Assembly: GCF_020621385.1 (NCBI RefSeq)
Contig: NZ_JAESVA010000001.1
Span: forward strand, 682,001 to 746,000
DNA: 64,000 nt
Source of the DNA: Acidisoma cellulosilyticum
Lineage (GTDB): Bacteria > Pseudomonadota > Alphaproteobacteria > Acetobacterales > Acetobacteraceae
Direction: 5' to 3'
A program made the translations under genes and the position numbers. This document shows, in pieces, positions 29,368-38,612 of this stretch (within the stretch, counting starts at the first letter, position 1; each line of letters starts with the position of its first letter). The notes beneath the pieces are model-generated. The model ran no database searches, was not told the origin of the DNA, and saw nothing but the letters and a program-made list of their open reading frames with translations.

Positions 29368-30405
29368 CTAGTCCTTCTTCACGCGCAGCTTGGCACGCGG
29401 ATCAAAGGCATCGCGCACGCCGTCGCCCAGGAAGTTGAGCGCAAGCACGGTGATGACGATCGCGAGGCCTGGCGCAATGGCGACCATGGGCTGGGTATAG
29501 AGCAGGTCCTCGCCGTCCAGGATGATCGTCCCCCAACTCGCATTGGGCGGCTGCACGCCGATGGACAGGAACGAGAGCGCGGATTCCGTCAGCATATTCA
29601 GCGCCATCATCAGCGGCGCGAAGACGATCAGTGTCGTCGTCACATTGGGCAAAATGTCGCGGATCAGGATGCGCGGCGCCGGCACACCCAGGCAGCGGGC
29701 GGCGAGCACGAAATCGCTCCGCGTCAGCGACATCACCTGGCCGCGGATCGGCCGCGCCACATAAGGCACGTAGACGATGCCGATGATCATGATCGGCAGA
29801 ATCAGGCTGTTCGAGGGGATGTTGAAGGGCCCGATCTGGATGCCCTTGCTGATAAAGACGATCGAAAGCGAGATCGCGAGCAGATAGACCGGAAAAGCCC
29901 AGAGCACGTCGAGAAGACGCGCGAGCACCGTATCCGTCAGACCGCCGATGAAGCCCGCGATCGTGCCGACGATCGCGGCCAGCACCAGCGTCAGAACGGT
30001 TGCGAAAAAGGAAATGATGAGCGAGTTGCGGCCGCCGTACAGCATGCGCGCGGCAACGTCGCGGCCCTGATTGTCGGCACCGAAGAAATATTGCCCCCGC
30101 CAGGTCGGGCCGATCGGCGTCACGCCCAGGCCGAGGCCGGCCGTATCGGCCTGCATGATATCGACCGAATTGCCGCCGAGGGTGATCTGCCCGTCCAGAT
30201 TGGACTGGAACGGATCGCTTTGCGAAATATGCGTGGCGTAAAAGGGCGCCGCACAACAGGCCAGGATGATCACGACCAGGACGATGATAGCGCCGACCGC
30301 GGTGCGGTCGCGCATGAGTTTGCGCAGCGCGACGCGCCAGGGGCCTTCGGGCCGCGCGGCTCTGGCCGTGTCGGGCAGGGTGGCGTCAGTGGTGGCGTCA
30401 GACAT
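29368..30405 (-). CDS. Peptide ABC transporter permease, DppC-type
   Basis: The 345-residue membrane protein has an OppC-type N-terminal region (WRVALRKLMRDRTAVGAIIVLVVIILACCAAPF), a periplasmic loop with HWxGTDxxGRDV-like YFFGADNQGRDVAARMLYGGRNSL, and the EAA loop LAARCLGVPAPRILIRDILPN. The periplasmic loop (residues 60-105) is longer than in E. coli DppC. It follows the binding-protein gene after a 165-bp gap that holds a hairpin. Confidence 0.92.
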   Translation of the reverse strand: MSDATTDATLPDTARAARPEGPWRVALRKLMRDRTAVGAIIVLVVIILACCAAPFYATHISQSDPFQSNLDGQITLGGNSVDIMQADTAGLGLGVTPIGPTWRGQYFFGADNQGRDVAARMLYGGRNSLIISFFATVLTLVLAAIVGTIAGFIGGLTDTVLARLLDVLWAFPVYLLAISLSIVFISKGIQIGPFNIPSNSLILPIMIIGIVYVPYVARPIRGQVMSLTRSDFVLAARCLGVPAPRILIRDILPNVTTTLIVFAPLMMALNMLTESALSFLSIGVQPPNASWGTIILDGEDLLYTQPMVAIAPGLAIVITVLALNFLGDGVRDAFDPRAKLRVKKD

Positions 30406-30488
30406 CGCACATCGCCTCCCGAAGTCGGAAGTCAGTCAAAGCATGCATAGGGTGGAGCCTCATGGGGCAGGCCGCAGCGGGCCGAAGG

Positions 30489-30517
30489 AGGTGAAGCGGC
30501 GTGACGCCGCCCCACCT
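30489..30517 (-). other. Intercistronic hairpin between binding protein and permease genes
   Basis: AGGTG and GCGGCG pair with CGCCGC and CACCT around a TGA loop, separated by a two-base bulge. No T run follows on the minus strand, so partial termination or 3' mRNA protection is more likely than full termination. This would give more binding protein than permease, a usual arrangement. Confidence 0.5.
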
Positions 30518-30570
30518 TCTGCCGGAACATCCAAGCTTGGATGCCATAGTCGAAACAGGTCGGGCGTTAA

Positions 30571-32241
30571 TTACTGAACCCAGACCTGGGAGTAGATCAT
30601 GTGGAACTGGTCGCTGAAGGTGAAATTCTTCAGACGGCTGGAGACGAAATCGAGCTGCTTGGGCGTGAACATCGTGGCCCAGGGCGCCTGATCCGTCAGC
30701 TCATGATCGATCTTGCCCCATTCGGCATTGGCGGCCTTCTGGTCGGTGACGGCCGTGATCAGGTTCTTGTTGATCTCGGCGTCGATCCCCTTGTCGCAGA
30801 AGCCCGAGATATTGATCGAGGCATCCGAACCCGGATGGAAGGAGCCGCAGCTCAGCAGCACGTTGATGAAGTCAGAGGCGGCCGGATAATCCTGGTACCA
30901 CTGGCTGATGCTGATCTGAACGTTGTTCTTGGTGTTCTGGATATAGGTGAACTGGATATTCGCCGAAATCACCTTCAGCGTCGCCTTGAAGCCGAGGCTG
31001 TTCAGCACGCTGACGAGATAGGTGCCAAGTGCCGGATCGACGTTCTGGTCATCCGCGATCACCGTCACCGGTGCGCCGGCCTGGCCGGAGGCCTTCATGA
31101 AGGCCTTGGCCTTGTCCATGTCAGGCGCGGACCATTTGGTGCCCGGATTTTTCGTATAGGGGCAATAAGCCGTGTAGCCAGGGAAGCCCGGCGGCAGAAC
31201 CTGGCAGTTCGGCACGGCCAGACGCGGGCCACCATAGATATTCACGGCCGAGCGACGGTTCAGCGCGTAGTTCACTGCCAGACGCGCGTCCTTGTTGTTG
31301 AAGGGCGCGATATTGACGTTCATCGGCGCGTAGTAGATCGCGAACAGCGGGTTGATGTGGATGGAGCTCGGATACTTGGACGCCATTTCCGGCAGGCGGT
31401 CAGACGGCGGGCTGTCGAACATCCAATCCTGCTGGCCGTTCTCGATCGCGGTCACTTCGTCTTCCGGCTTGGGGCCGAAGGTATAATTGATCTCGTCGAC
31501 ATAGCCGGCCGGCTGAGCGTCCTTGTTCCAGACCTTGAAATAGGGATTCCGCTTCAGAATCATGTTCTTCTGCGGATCATAGCTCGTGATCATATAGGGG
31601 CCGGTGGCGGGCGCCGCTGTCGTGCCCAGATCCTTCGCCGGCGTGCTGGCCGGCACGATATCCGCGAAGGGCGTCGCCAGCTTGTAGAAGAATTCGGAAT
31701 CCGGCTGGGTCAGATGGAAGGTGACCGTGTTGGCCGCGTCATCGGCCACGACACCGCCCGCGAGGGTGCAGGTCGCCGGGGTCTTCAAGCAGGCGTCAGA
31801 ACCCACGATGACATTGTACCAGGAACCCGCGTTCGGGTTGCTGACCTTGAAGATGCGCTGGAAGGTCGCGACGACGTCTTCCGGCGTTATGTCCTGACCG
31901 TTCGAGAATTTGACGCCCTTGCGCAGCGTGAAGACATAGGTCTTGCCGCCGTCCTGGGGGGCTGGCACCGAGGTCGCGAGGTCGGCCACGATGTTGTTCG
32001 AAGCATCGCCGGAGACGTGCTTGAAGGCCACGAGGCCGTCATTGGTGATGAACAGCACCGACCAGAACTGGCTCGTATAGTTGATCTGAGGGTCGATCGT
32101 GCCCGCCGCCGCGGCGCCCGTCAGGTTGAGCGTGCCACCCATGTGATCAGCCGCCTGGGCGGTTCCCGCCGTGGCAGCAGCAAGGCCGCTCGCCGCGATC
32201 AGGGCCAAGGCTGAGCTATGGAGCCATCGTCGCAAAGTCAT
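30571..32241 (-). CDS. Peptide ABC transporter substrate-binding protein (SBP family 5)
   Basis: The 556-residue periplasmic protein has a signal peptide of about 32 residues ending in ATAGTAQA. The family 5 fold is recognised by YVFTLRKGVKFSNGQDITPEDVVATFQRIF near residue 95, ATGPYMITSYDPQKNMILKRNPYF near 205, and a ADQPWIPLF-like DQAPWATMFTPKQLDFVS block near the end. ATG 32241 has a strong GGAGAGACC leader. It lies 43 nt after the proline iminopeptidase gene. The ligand is probably a peptide, possibly proline-containing, judging by the neighbour. Confidence 0.93.
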   Translation of the reverse strand: MTLRRWLHSSALALIAASGLAAATAGTAQAADHMGGTLNLTGAAAAGTIDPQINYTSQFWSVLFITNDGLVAFKHVSGDASNNIVADLATSVPAPQDGGKTYVFTLRKGVKFSNGQDITPEDVVATFQRIFKVSNPNAGSWYNVIVGSDACLKTPATCTLAGGVVADDAANTVTFHLTQPDSEFFYKLATPFADIVPASTPAKDLGTTAAPATGPYMITSYDPQKNMILKRNPYFKVWNKDAQPAGYVDEINYTFGPKPEDEVTAIENGQQDWMFDSPPSDRLPEMASKYPSSIHINPLFAIYYAPMNVNIAPFNNKDARLAVNYALNRRSAVNIYGGPRLAVPNCQVLPPGFPGYTAYCPYTKNPGTKWSAPDMDKAKAFMKASGQAGAPVTVIADDQNVDPALGTYLVSVLNSLGFKATLKVISANIQFTYIQNTKNNVQISISQWYQDYPAASDFINVLLSCGSFHPGSDASINISGFCDKGIDAEINKNLITAVTDQKAANAEWGKIDHELTDQAPWATMFTPKQLDFVSSRLKNFTFSDQFHMIYSQVWVQ

Positions 32242-32284
32242 GGGTCTCTCCGGTTTTTTCGGTCGAGGGTTTGACGAAGGAAGT

Positions 32285-33172
32285 CTAAGCCGCGTCGAGG
32301 AAGGCAGCGACGGCCGCGAGGCACGCCTCCTTTTCCTCGACATGCGGCATGTGGCTGGAGTTCTCGAAAATCGTCCAGCGGACATCGGGGATAAAGTCGG
32401 CATAGGGCTGAACGCAAAGCGGCGTTGCCTCATCATGCCGGCCGGAAATAAGAAATGTTGGGACAATGATCTGGTGCAGGCGGCTCTCGATCGTCCAGTC
32501 CTTCATCGTGCCGATGACATGGAACTCGGTCGGGCCGTTCATCGTGTGATAGACGGTCGGGTCTTCAGCAATGGCGTCGAAGGTACGCTTGACCTCGGGC
32601 GGCATCGGCACGACGCGGCAGACATGACGCGCATAGAAGGCGTCGGACGCGGCCAGATACTCCGGACTGTCGATGGTGCCGGCGTCCTCGTTGCGCGTCA
32701 GCGCATCCTGAACGTCCTGCGGCATGTCCCGGCGCAGGCGGTTCGCCTCTTCGACCCAGGTCTTGAGCGAGGCCGGGGAATTGGCGATGACGAGACGACG
32801 CAGACCTTTTGGCTGGCGCACGGCGTGTTCGGCGCCCAGCATGCCGCCCCAGGACTGGCCCAGCACGTCGTAACTGTCGGCGATGCCGAGATGCGTCACC
32901 AGACGGTTCAGCTCTCCCAGGAACAGATCGACCGTCCAGAAGTCGCCGCCCTTCTCGGGCAGATGGGTGGAGCGGCCATTGCCGAGCTGGTCGTAATGCA
33001 CGACGGCCCGGCCCGTGGCAGCCAGGTCCTTGAAACTGTCGACGTAATCATGCGTGCAGCCGGGGCCGCCATGCAGGATAACGAGCGGCGTCTTGGCTGC
33101 CCCAAGATCACCGGTGACCCGATACCAGGTGCGCCCGTGCGGGCCCTCAACATAGCCTTCGGTGAAATTCAT
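32285..33172 (-). CDS. Proline iminopeptidase family hydrolase
   Basis: The 295-residue alpha/beta hydrolase of the S33 family removes N-terminal proline from peptides. It has the oxyanion loop [15 protein letters not shown] near residue 35, the nucleophile elbow [11 protein letters not shown] near residue 105, a helical lid, and the C-terminal DEATPL and [12 protein letters not shown] blocks with the Asp and His. ATG 33172 is preceded by AGAGGTCCC. As first gene of the operon it fits peptide import followed by hydrolysis in the cytoplasm. Confidence 0.92.
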   Translation of the reverse strand: MNFTEGYVEGPHGRTWYRVTGDLGAAKTPLVILHGGPGCTHDYVDSFKDLAATGRAVVHYDQLGNGRSTHLPEKGGDFWTVDLFLGELNRLVTHLGIADSYDVLGQSWGGMLGAEHAVRQPKGLRRLVIANSPASLKTWVEEANRLRRDMPQDVQDALTRNEDAGTIDSPEYLAASDAFYARHVCRVVPMPPEVKRTFDAIAEDPTVYHTMNGPTEFHVIGTMKDWTIESRLHQIIVPTFLISGRHDEATPLCVQPYADFIPDVRWTIFENSSHMPHVEEKEACLAAVAAFLDAA

Positions 33173-33371
33173 GGGACCTCTGTTACGCGACACGGCGCCT
33201 TGGCGGCGTCTGGCCGGGGTCTATGCACGTCGTCGCTACCCGGAAGCAAGACCTGTTCCATCAGCCACCCTAACTTAAGCAAGGCGGCCATCTGCAATCG
33301 TTAGCCCCTGCATCGAGCGGCTGCGCTCTTATGTCCTTGTGATCGGCAACCAGATGAAGGCGCACGTTTCC

Positions 33372-34319
33372 ATGGAAAAAAGACAGCTTGGACAATCCGA
33401 TATCATTATTCCGCCGCTCGTCTTCGGCGGCAATGTTTTTGGCTGGTCCGCCGATGAGGCGGTATCGTTCCGGCTGCTCGACCAACTGGCCGAGGCCGGG
33501 CTGACTGCTATCGATACGGCCGATATGTACTCGGTTTGGGCAGAGGGGCACCAGGGCGGCGAATCGGAAACGATTATCGGCCGCTGGCTGGCCAGCCGGG
33601 GCGGTCGCGACAAATGCGTCATTATGACCAAGGTTGGCATGGATATGCCGGACGGCCGTGGTCTCTCGGCCGCCTGGATCAAGACCTCGGTCGAGCGCTC
33701 CCTCAAGCGCCTCCAGACCGACGTTATCGACCTCTATCAGGCCCATAAGGACGATGAGGCGACGCCGTTGGAGGAGACGCTCGGCGCATTCGCGGACCTG
33801 ATCAAGGAAGGCAAGGTCCGGGCGATCGGCGCCTCCAATTACAGCGCCGCGCGTCTCCATGCGGCGTTGAAGGTCAGCGACGCCAACGGACTGCCCCGCT
33901 ATGTCTCGCTCCAGCCGCAATACAATCTGGTCGATCGGCCGATGTTCGAGGATGAATTGGAGCCGCTCTGCCTTCAGGAAAACCTTGGCGTGATCCCTTA
34001 TTATTCGCTCGCCGCCGGCTTCCTGACCGGCAAATACCGTAGCAAGGACGATCTTGGCAAAAGCGCCGTGCGCGGCGGCAGCGTCGCTAAATATCTGGAG
34101 GGACGCGGTCCGCAGGTCCTGACAGCGCTGGACGCCGTTGCGGGGGAAACAGGCACGAATCCGGCCCAGGTGGCGCTGGCCTGGCTGATCGCCCGGCCAT
34201 CCATCACGGCGCCGATCGCCAGCGCGTCGAAGCCGGAGCAGATGGGCGATCTGGTGAAAGCCTGCTCGCTTTCCCTCTCGGCAGCGCAGATTTCCGCGCT
34301 GGACGCCGCGAGCGCTTAA
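33372..34319 (+). CDS. Aldo/keto reductase
   Basis: The 315-residue (beta/alpha)8 NADPH-dependent oxidoreductase has the catalytic Asp/Tyr pair in AIDTADMYSVWAEG near residue 47, the Lys in IMTKVGMD near 82, and the His in LYQAHKDDEATPLEETL near 120. RAIGASNYSAARL and IPYYSLAAGFLTGKYR are typical of the YakC/Tas-like branch. The start was set at MEKRQLGQS (33372), where homology begins; GTG 33339 and ATG 33354 are upstream alternatives. It is divergent from the peptide operon across about 200 bp. Confidence 0.9.
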   Translation: MEKRQLGQSDIIIPPLVFGGNVFGWSADEAVSFRLLDQLAEAGLTAIDTADMYSVWAEGHQGGESETIIGRWLASRGGRDKCVIMTKVGMDMPDGRGLSAAWIKTSVERSLKRLQTDVIDLYQAHKDDEATPLEETLGAFADLIKEGKVRAIGASNYSAARLHAALKVSDANGLPRYVSLQPQYNLVDRPMFEDELEPLCLQENLGVIPYYSLAAGFLTGKYRSKDDLGKSAVRGGSVAKYLEGRGPQVLTALDAVAGETGTNPAQVALAWLIARPSITAPIASASKPEQMGDLVKACSLSLSAAQISALDAASA

Positions 34320-34432
34320 GACAGACCTTGCTTGCGGGCCGACCCGTCAACGGAACTGCTGGAATTCGGAGCCGGAATAGCCTATCGTCCGTTCCGGTAC
34401 ATACGGACACACAGCACGCCTTCTACTGAAAG

Positions 34433-34460
34433 ACCCTCGCCTGTTCCTGCAGGCGAGGGT
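34433..34460 (-). terminator. Hairpin between the aldo/keto reductase and the tiny ORF
   Basis: ACCCTCGCCT (34433-34442) pairs perfectly with AGGCGAGGGT (34451-34460). On the minus strand it is followed by CTTTC, so it probably terminates the 26-codon gene at 34473-34553; it could also stop plus-strand readthrough. Confidence 0.55.
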
Positions 34461-34472
34461 CCATAGCCAAGG

Positions 34473-34553
34473 CTAGTGGAAGCTGGCGATGGCCAGGATG
34501 ACCAGAATCAAGGTCATCACAACCATCGCCACGCGGTACATGTTATCGGGCAC
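34473..34553 (-). CDS. 26-residue single-helix membrane peptide
   Basis: GTG 34551-34553 is preceded at 7-8 nt by a perfect AAGGAGGTG ribosome site, and the frame gives MPDNMYRVAMVVMTLILVIL followed by AIASFH and a TAG stop. It is one hydrophobic helix with a short polar N-terminus. A stable hairpin lies in the leader (34586-34612) and another follows the stop. The Shine-Dalgarno, hydrophobicity and flanking hairpins make a real small protein likely, but there is no named family. A longer frame to 34661 would read through the leader hairpin and lacks a ribosome site. Confidence 0.6.
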   Translation of the reverse strand: MPDNMYRVAMVVMTLILVILAIASFH

Positions 34554-34585
34554 GAGCCAGCACCTCCTTCTGCCGCCCAGGATTC

Positions 34586-34612
34586 GACAGCACCGCTCTC
34601 GGCGGTGCTGTC
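34586..34612 (-). promoter_or_regulatory. Leader hairpin upstream of the 26-residue ORF
   Basis: GACAGCACCGC (34586-34596) pairs perfectly over 11 bp with GCGGTGCTGTC (34602-34612) across a 5-nt loop. It lies about 20 nt upstream of the Shine-Dalgarno on the minus strand. No T run follows on either strand, so a role in mRNA stability or regulation is more likely than termination. Confidence 0.45.
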
Positions 34613-34825
34613 CGAGCGGCGGTGACAGGAATACAGGGCCCAGCGCTGGCACAGCCAGCAAAAACGAGTCGAATTCGAAACAAAACCCCTTTCAGATGAC
34701 ACGCGCATGACGGCGTCTCATCGGCAGTTCTTGACTCCCACGTAGTCCGGGCGCAGAAGCCCCGCGATCTAAGACGTCGCTCCGCGAGTGTTCGCGCAGC
34801 GGCGCGCTTTGTTTTGGGAAGTCGG

Positions 34826-36235
34826 ATGTTCGAAAGCCTCTCCAATCGACTCTCCTCAGTCTTCGACCGGCTGCGTGGCCGGGGTGCGCTGAGCGAGACA
34901 GACGTTCTGGAGGCCATGCGCGAAGTGCGCCTGGCGCTGCTGGAGGCTGACGTCGCCCTGCCGGTGGTGAAGGATTTCGTCACCAAGGTGCGGGAACGCG
35001 CCGTCGGCGTGGAAGTGCTGCGCTCCGTCTCGCCCGGCCAGCAGGTCATCAAGATCGTCAATGACGTTCTGATCGAGCAGCTGGGCGGCGAAGGCGCCGT
35101 TCCACTCAATATCAATGTGCCCGCCCCGGTGCCCGTCCTCATGGTCGGCCTGCAGGGCTCCGGCAAGACGACGACCGCCGGCAAGATCGCGCTGATGCTC
35201 CGCACCAAGGAGCGCAAGCGCGTGCTGCTGGCGAGCCTCGATACCCAGCGCCCGGCTGCGCAGCTTCAGCTCGCGCAGCTCGCGGAACGCGCCGAGGTCT
35301 CCTCGCTGCCCATCGTCCAAGGCCAGACGCCGGTGCAGATCGCCGTGCGCGCCATGGATGCCGGTCGTCGCGAAGGCTTCGATATCGTCATTCTCGATAC
35401 CGCCGGCCGTCTCTCCATCGACGAAGAGCTGATGGATGAGGTGAAGGCGATCCGCGCGGCCACCAACCCGGCCGAGACACTGCTGGTGGTCGACGCCATG
35501 ACCGGCCAGGACGCCGTGAATACCGCCCGCGCCTTCAATGAGGCCGTGGGCGTCACCGGCATCGTCATGACCCGTATGGACGGCGATGCCCGTGGCGGTG
35601 CCGCTCTCTCCATGCGCGCCATCACTGGCGCGCCGATCAAGCTGACCGGTTCCGGCGAAAAGCTGGACGCGATGGAGGCTTTCCATCCGGAACGTGTCGC
35701 CGGCCGCATCCTCGGCATGGGCGATATCGTCAGCCTGGTCGAAAAAGCGGCCGAGACGATCGACCGTGAGGACGCCGAGAAGCTCGCCGCCCGCATGGCG
35801 AAAGGCAAGTTCGACCTTGAGGATTATGCGAGCCAGCTGAAGCAGATTTCCAAGATGGGCTCGATCTCGGGCATCCTCGGCATGCTGCCGGGCATGGGCA
35901 AGATCAAGGAACAGCTCAACGGCGCCAATCTCGACACCAAAATCCTGAAGCGCCAGGCCGCGATCATCAGTTCGATGACGGTGGCCGAGCGTCGTGACCC
36001 GGACATCATCAAGGCCAGCCGCAAGAAGCGTATCGCGGCCGGCTGCGGCATGACGGTTCAGGAAGTGAACCAGCTTCTGAAGCAGTTCGACCAGATGTCG
36101 ACGATGATGAAGCGCATGAACAAGCTTGGCCAGAAGGGCATGATGCGCGGCGGCCTTGGCGCCCTGATGGGCGGAATGGGCGGCGGCGGTGGCATGGGCG
36201 GCATGGGCAAGCCCGGCGGCCGACGCCCGCACTAA
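34826..36235 (+). CDS. ffh: Signal recognition particle protein Ffh (SRP54)
   Basis: The 469-residue GTPase binds signal sequences and 4.5S RNA for cotranslational membrane targeting. It has the N domain (1-90), a G domain with G1 GLQGSGKTT near residue 108, DTQRPAA, DTAGRLSIDEELM and TRMDGDARGGAALS, then the methionine-rich M domain (300-430) with GCGMTVQEVNQLLKQFDQMSTMMKRM. The tail is Gly/Met-rich. ATG 34826 follows GGGAAG. It heads the ffh-rpsP-rimM-trmD-rplS cluster. Confidence 0.97.
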   Translation: MFESLSNRLSSVFDRLRGRGALSETDVLEAMREVRLALLEADVALPVVKDFVTKVRERAVGVEVLRSVSPGQQVIKIVNDVLIEQLGGEGAVPLNINVPAPVPVLMVGLQGSGKTTTAGKIALMLRTKERKRVLLASLDTQRPAAQLQLAQLAERAEVSSLPIVQGQTPVQIAVRAMDAGRREGFDIVILDTAGRLSIDEELMDEVKAIRAATNPAETLLVVDAMTGQDAVNTARAFNEAVGVTGIVMTRMDGDARGGAALSMRAITGAPIKLTGSGEKLDAMEAFHPERVAGRILGMGDIVSLVEKAAETIDREDAEKLAARMAKGKFDLEDYASQLKQISKMGSISGILGMLPGMGKIKEQLNGANLDTKILKRQAAIISSMTVAERRDPDIIKASRKKRIAAGCGMTVQEVNQLLKQFDQMSTMMKRMNKLGQKGMMRGGLGALMGGMGGGGGMGGMGKPGGRRPH

Positions 36236-36306
36236 GAGTTTTCAACCTTTGCCCCCGGCCGTAGTGCCGGCAGGCAGTACCAACCACCAGTGGAGACCGA
36301 CTTACT

Positions 36307-36663
36307 ATGTCCGTGAAGATCAGGCTGGCCCGCGCGGGCGCACACAAGCGCCCCTTCTACCACATCGTGATCGCCGACAGCCGTAGCCCCCGCGACGGCC
36401 GTTTCATCGAGAAGGTGGGCAGCTACAACCCGATGCTGCCGGCCGACCATGCCGAGCGCGTGCGCCTGCATGACGACCGCATCACCCATTGGCTGAAGAA
36501 CGGCGCCGTCGCCACCGACCGCGTTGCCCGCTTCCTGGGCAAGGCCGGTCTGGCCCCGATGCCGGCCTATACCGAGCAGCCGCAGCAGTCGGCACCGAAG
36601 AAGAAGGCCCAGGAGCGCGCCAAGGCCGCCGAGGCCGCCGCAGCCGCCGTCACCGGCGCCTGA
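36307..36663 (+). CDS. rpsP: 30S ribosomal protein S16
   Basis: The 118-residue protein of the small subunit starts [42 protein letters not shown], a near-invariant S16 opening. The C-terminal third is an Ala/Lys-rich extension ([16 protein letters not shown]) longer than the E. coli protein (82 aa), as is common in Rhodospirillales. It is 71 bp after ffh, with a small CCGGC/GCCGG stem between. Confidence 0.97.
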   Translation: MSVKIRLARAGAHKRPFYHIVIADSRSPRDGRFIEKVGSYNPMLPADHAERVRLHDDRITHWLKNGAVATDRVARFLGKAGLAPMPAYTEQPQQSAPKKKAQERAKAAEAAAAAVTGA

Positions 36664-36692
36664 GCCCTTAGCCGACCGAGGCAGATAGTCCT

Positions 36693-37277
36693 TTGTCTGA
36701 AGAGCGCATCTTGATGGGCGTCATCGGCCGGCCGCACGGCGTGCGGGGGCTTGTGCATGTCCAAAGCTATACCGCCGATCCCGACGACCTCGCCGATTAC
36801 GGGGTGCTGTCGGACGATCGCGGCCAGCAGTTCAAGCTCGCCTGGGAGCGGGAGGGCGTTGCCCGCCTGTTTCAGAGCGTGAACGGACGCGACGTCCCGG
36901 TCTCTGACCGCGAAGCCGCAGCCGCGCTCACCAATACCCGTCTTTATGTGTCGCGCAGCGCTTTGCCGCCGGCAGATCAGGACGAGTATTATCTGACCGA
37001 TCTGATCGGTCTGAAGGCTGAGGACCTATCCGGCCGCGTGCTTGGCACCGTGACCTTCGTCCATGACTATGGCGCGGGCACCAGCGTGGAAATCGCGTCG
37101 GCGCAAGGCTCCATGCCTCTGATCATCCCCTTCACGGCGCGTGCCGTGCCTGTGGTGGATGTCCCGGGAGGCCGGATTCTGGTCGACCCGCCGGAAGCCA
37201 CCGACGGGGAAGAGCAGAACGGCGGCGGCCAAGGGAAGGCCGCGCCGGGCCAGGACGCGGGAGGACCAGACGCATGA
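36693..37277 (+). CDS. rimM: Ribosome maturation factor RimM
   Basis: The 194-residue protein assists assembly of the 30S head and binds S19. The RimM N-terminal barrel begins [22 protein letters not shown], and the PRC-barrel half carries [14 protein letters not shown] and [16 protein letters not shown]. The C-terminal 25 residues are a Gly/Gln-rich tail. It starts with TTG at 36693 and overlaps trmD by 4 nt. Confidence 0.94.
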   Translation: MSEERILMGVIGRPHGVRGLVHVQSYTADPDDLADYGVLSDDRGQQFKLAWEREGVARLFQSVNGRDVPVSDREAAAALTNTRLYVSRSALPPADQDEYYLTDLIGLKAEDLSGRVLGTVTFVHDYGAGTSVEIASAQGSMPLIIPFTARAVPVVDVPGGRILVDPPEATDGEEQNGGGQGKAAPGQDAGGPDA

Positions 37278-38035
37278 CGTGGCATGCGACCGTCCTCACT
37301 CTGTTTCCGGAGATGTTTCCCGGTCCGCTCGGCCTGTCCTTGGCCGGGCGCGCGCGGGACGACGGTCTTTGGACGCTGGACGCGCATGACATCCGTGCCC
37401 ATGGCCTCGGCCGTCATCGCAATGTCGACGACACGCCGTTCGGCGGTGGCGCCGGCATGGTGATGCGCCCGGATGTGATCAGCACCGCAATCGCGGCTCA
37501 TCGGCCCGAAGGCGATCCGCGACCGCTGATCTATCTGACGCCGCGGGGACGCCTGTTTTCCCAGGCTGATGCCGAACGCTTCGCGTCCGGTCCCGGTCTG
37601 ATGCTGCTTTGCGGGCGGTATGAAGGTCTGGACCAGCGGATCATCGAAGCCTCCGGAGCCGAGGAGATCAGCATCGGCGACTATGTGCTGTCGGGTGGCG
37701 AACCCGCAGCCTTGGTGCTGCTGGATGCCTGTCTACGTCTTCTGCCCGGCGTCATGGGCGGTGCTGAGAGCGCCGAGGAAGAAAGCTTCGCCGGCGGTCT
37801 GTTGGAATACCCGCATTATACGCGGCCGGCCGAGTGGGATGGCCGCCCCGTGCCCCCCGTTCTGCTCTCAGGCGATCATGGCGCGATCAGCGCCTGGCGC
37901 CGGGCGCAGGCGGAGGACACGACCCGATTGCGCCGCCCCGATCTATGGGCGGCCCATCTCTCCCGACGCATATCTGGGCGCCAATCCCCCCAGGACATGA
38001 CTGGATCTGTTGCAACGGCCTCGGCCGGACCCTAA
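37274..38035 (+). CDS. trmD: tRNA (guanine-N1)-methyltransferase
   Basis: The 253-residue SPOUT methyltransferase makes m1G37 in tRNAs. It opens with [25 protein letters not shown] and contains [17 protein letters not shown] near residue 52, and the trefoil-knot loops [14 protein letters not shown] near 111 and [21 protein letters not shown] near 133. [30 protein letters not shown] is the conserved C-terminal hinge. It is coupled to rimM by the 4-nt overlap. Confidence 0.97.
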   Translation: MTWHATVLTLFPEMFPGPLGLSLAGRARDDGLWTLDAHDIRAHGLGRHRNVDDTPFGGGAGMVMRPDVISTAIAAHRPEGDPRPLIYLTPRGRLFSQADAERFASGPGLMLLCGRYEGLDQRIIEASGAEEISIGDYVLSGGEPAALVLLDACLRLLPGVMGGAESAEEESFAGGLLEYPHYTRPAEWDGRPVPPVLLSGDHGAISAWRRAQAEDTTRLRRPDLWAAHLSRRISGRQSPQDMTGSVATASAGP

Positions 38036-38062
38036 AAGCCGCTTTACGAGAGGATTTTTCCC

Positions 38063-38470
38063 ATGAACCTTATTCAGACCATTGAGGCAGAGCAGGTTGC
38101 TCGCCTCGCCGCCGCCCGCGCCGTGCCGGAATTCGAAGCCGGCGACACGCTGCGCGTCTCCGTCCGCGTTGTGGAAGGCGAGCGTACCCGCACCCAGGCT
38201 TTCGAAGGCGTCTGCATCGCGCGTTCGAACAAGGGCCTGAACAGCAACTTCACCGTGCGCAAGATCAGCTACGGTGAGGGTGTGGAGCGCGTGTTCCCGC
38301 TGTATTCCCCGGCCATCGCCGAGATCGCCGTCGTGCGCCGCGGCAAGGTTCGCCGTGCGAAGCTGTACTATCTGCGTGAGCGTAGCGGTAAGTCCGCCCG
38401 TATCGCCGAGCGTCCGCGTGATCTGCCGGCTGCGGCGAAATCCGAGGAATCGGCGGCTAGCGCCAGCTGA
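38063..38470 (+). CDS. rplS: 50S ribosomal protein L19
   Basis: The 135-residue protein lies at the 30S-50S interface. The family core is [60 protein letters not shown], followed by the basic [23 protein letters not shown] end. A short Ala/Ser tail follows. It lies 27 nt after trmD and is closed by a strong hairpin. Confidence 0.97.
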   Translation: MNLIQTIEAEQVARLAAARAVPEFEAGDTLRVSVRVVEGERTRTQAFEGVCIARSNKGLNSNFTVRKISYGEGVERVFPLYSPAIAEIAVVRRGKVRRAKLYYLRERSGKSARIAERPRDLPAAAKSEESAASAS

Positions 38471-38475
38471 TAAAA

Positions 38476-38504
38476 AGCCGGCCTGCCCTCAGAGCAGGCC
38501 GGCT
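38476..38504 (+). terminator. Terminator of the ribosomal operon
   Basis: AGCCGGCCTGC (38476-38486) pairs perfectly over 11 bp with GCAGGCCGGCT (38494-38504). The preceding AAAAA run would give U residues if read from the other strand. The plus side has CTGACTTTC. It separates rplS from the leu genes. Confidence 0.65.
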
Positions 38505-38575
38505 CTGACTTTCACGGTCCTGGCAGATTCGGGCGCGCTGTCCCATTAATTACCTGGCGCACCCGTTGGCGCGCC

Positions 38576-38594
38576 CGGTTCTTTCCCAGAACCG
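38576..38594 (+). promoter_or_regulatory. Hairpin in the leuC leader
   Basis: CGGTTCT (38576-38582) pairs with AGAACCG (38588-38594) and ends about 6 nt before the AGGAG ribosome site of leuC. It could modulate translation initiation. No leucine-rich leader peptide and no T-box sequence are seen in the 100-bp leader, so classical leucine attenuation is not supported. Confidence 0.35.
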
Positions 38595-38612
38595 AGATTT
38601 AGGAGAGTGAAA

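Noticed and set aside
34732-34760. Sigma70 promoter with TTGACT upstream of ffh
   Set aside because: TTGACT is present, but no -10-like hexamer follows at 16-18 bp.
34620-34825. 4.5S (SRP) RNA gene next to ffh
   Set aside because: The conserved GGAAG/GCAGC tetraloop region is not seen between 34554 and 34825.
38505-38612. Leucine attenuator or T-box before leuC
   Set aside because: There is no leucine-rich leader peptide, no T-box sequence and no terminator/antiterminator pair; only one short stem is present.
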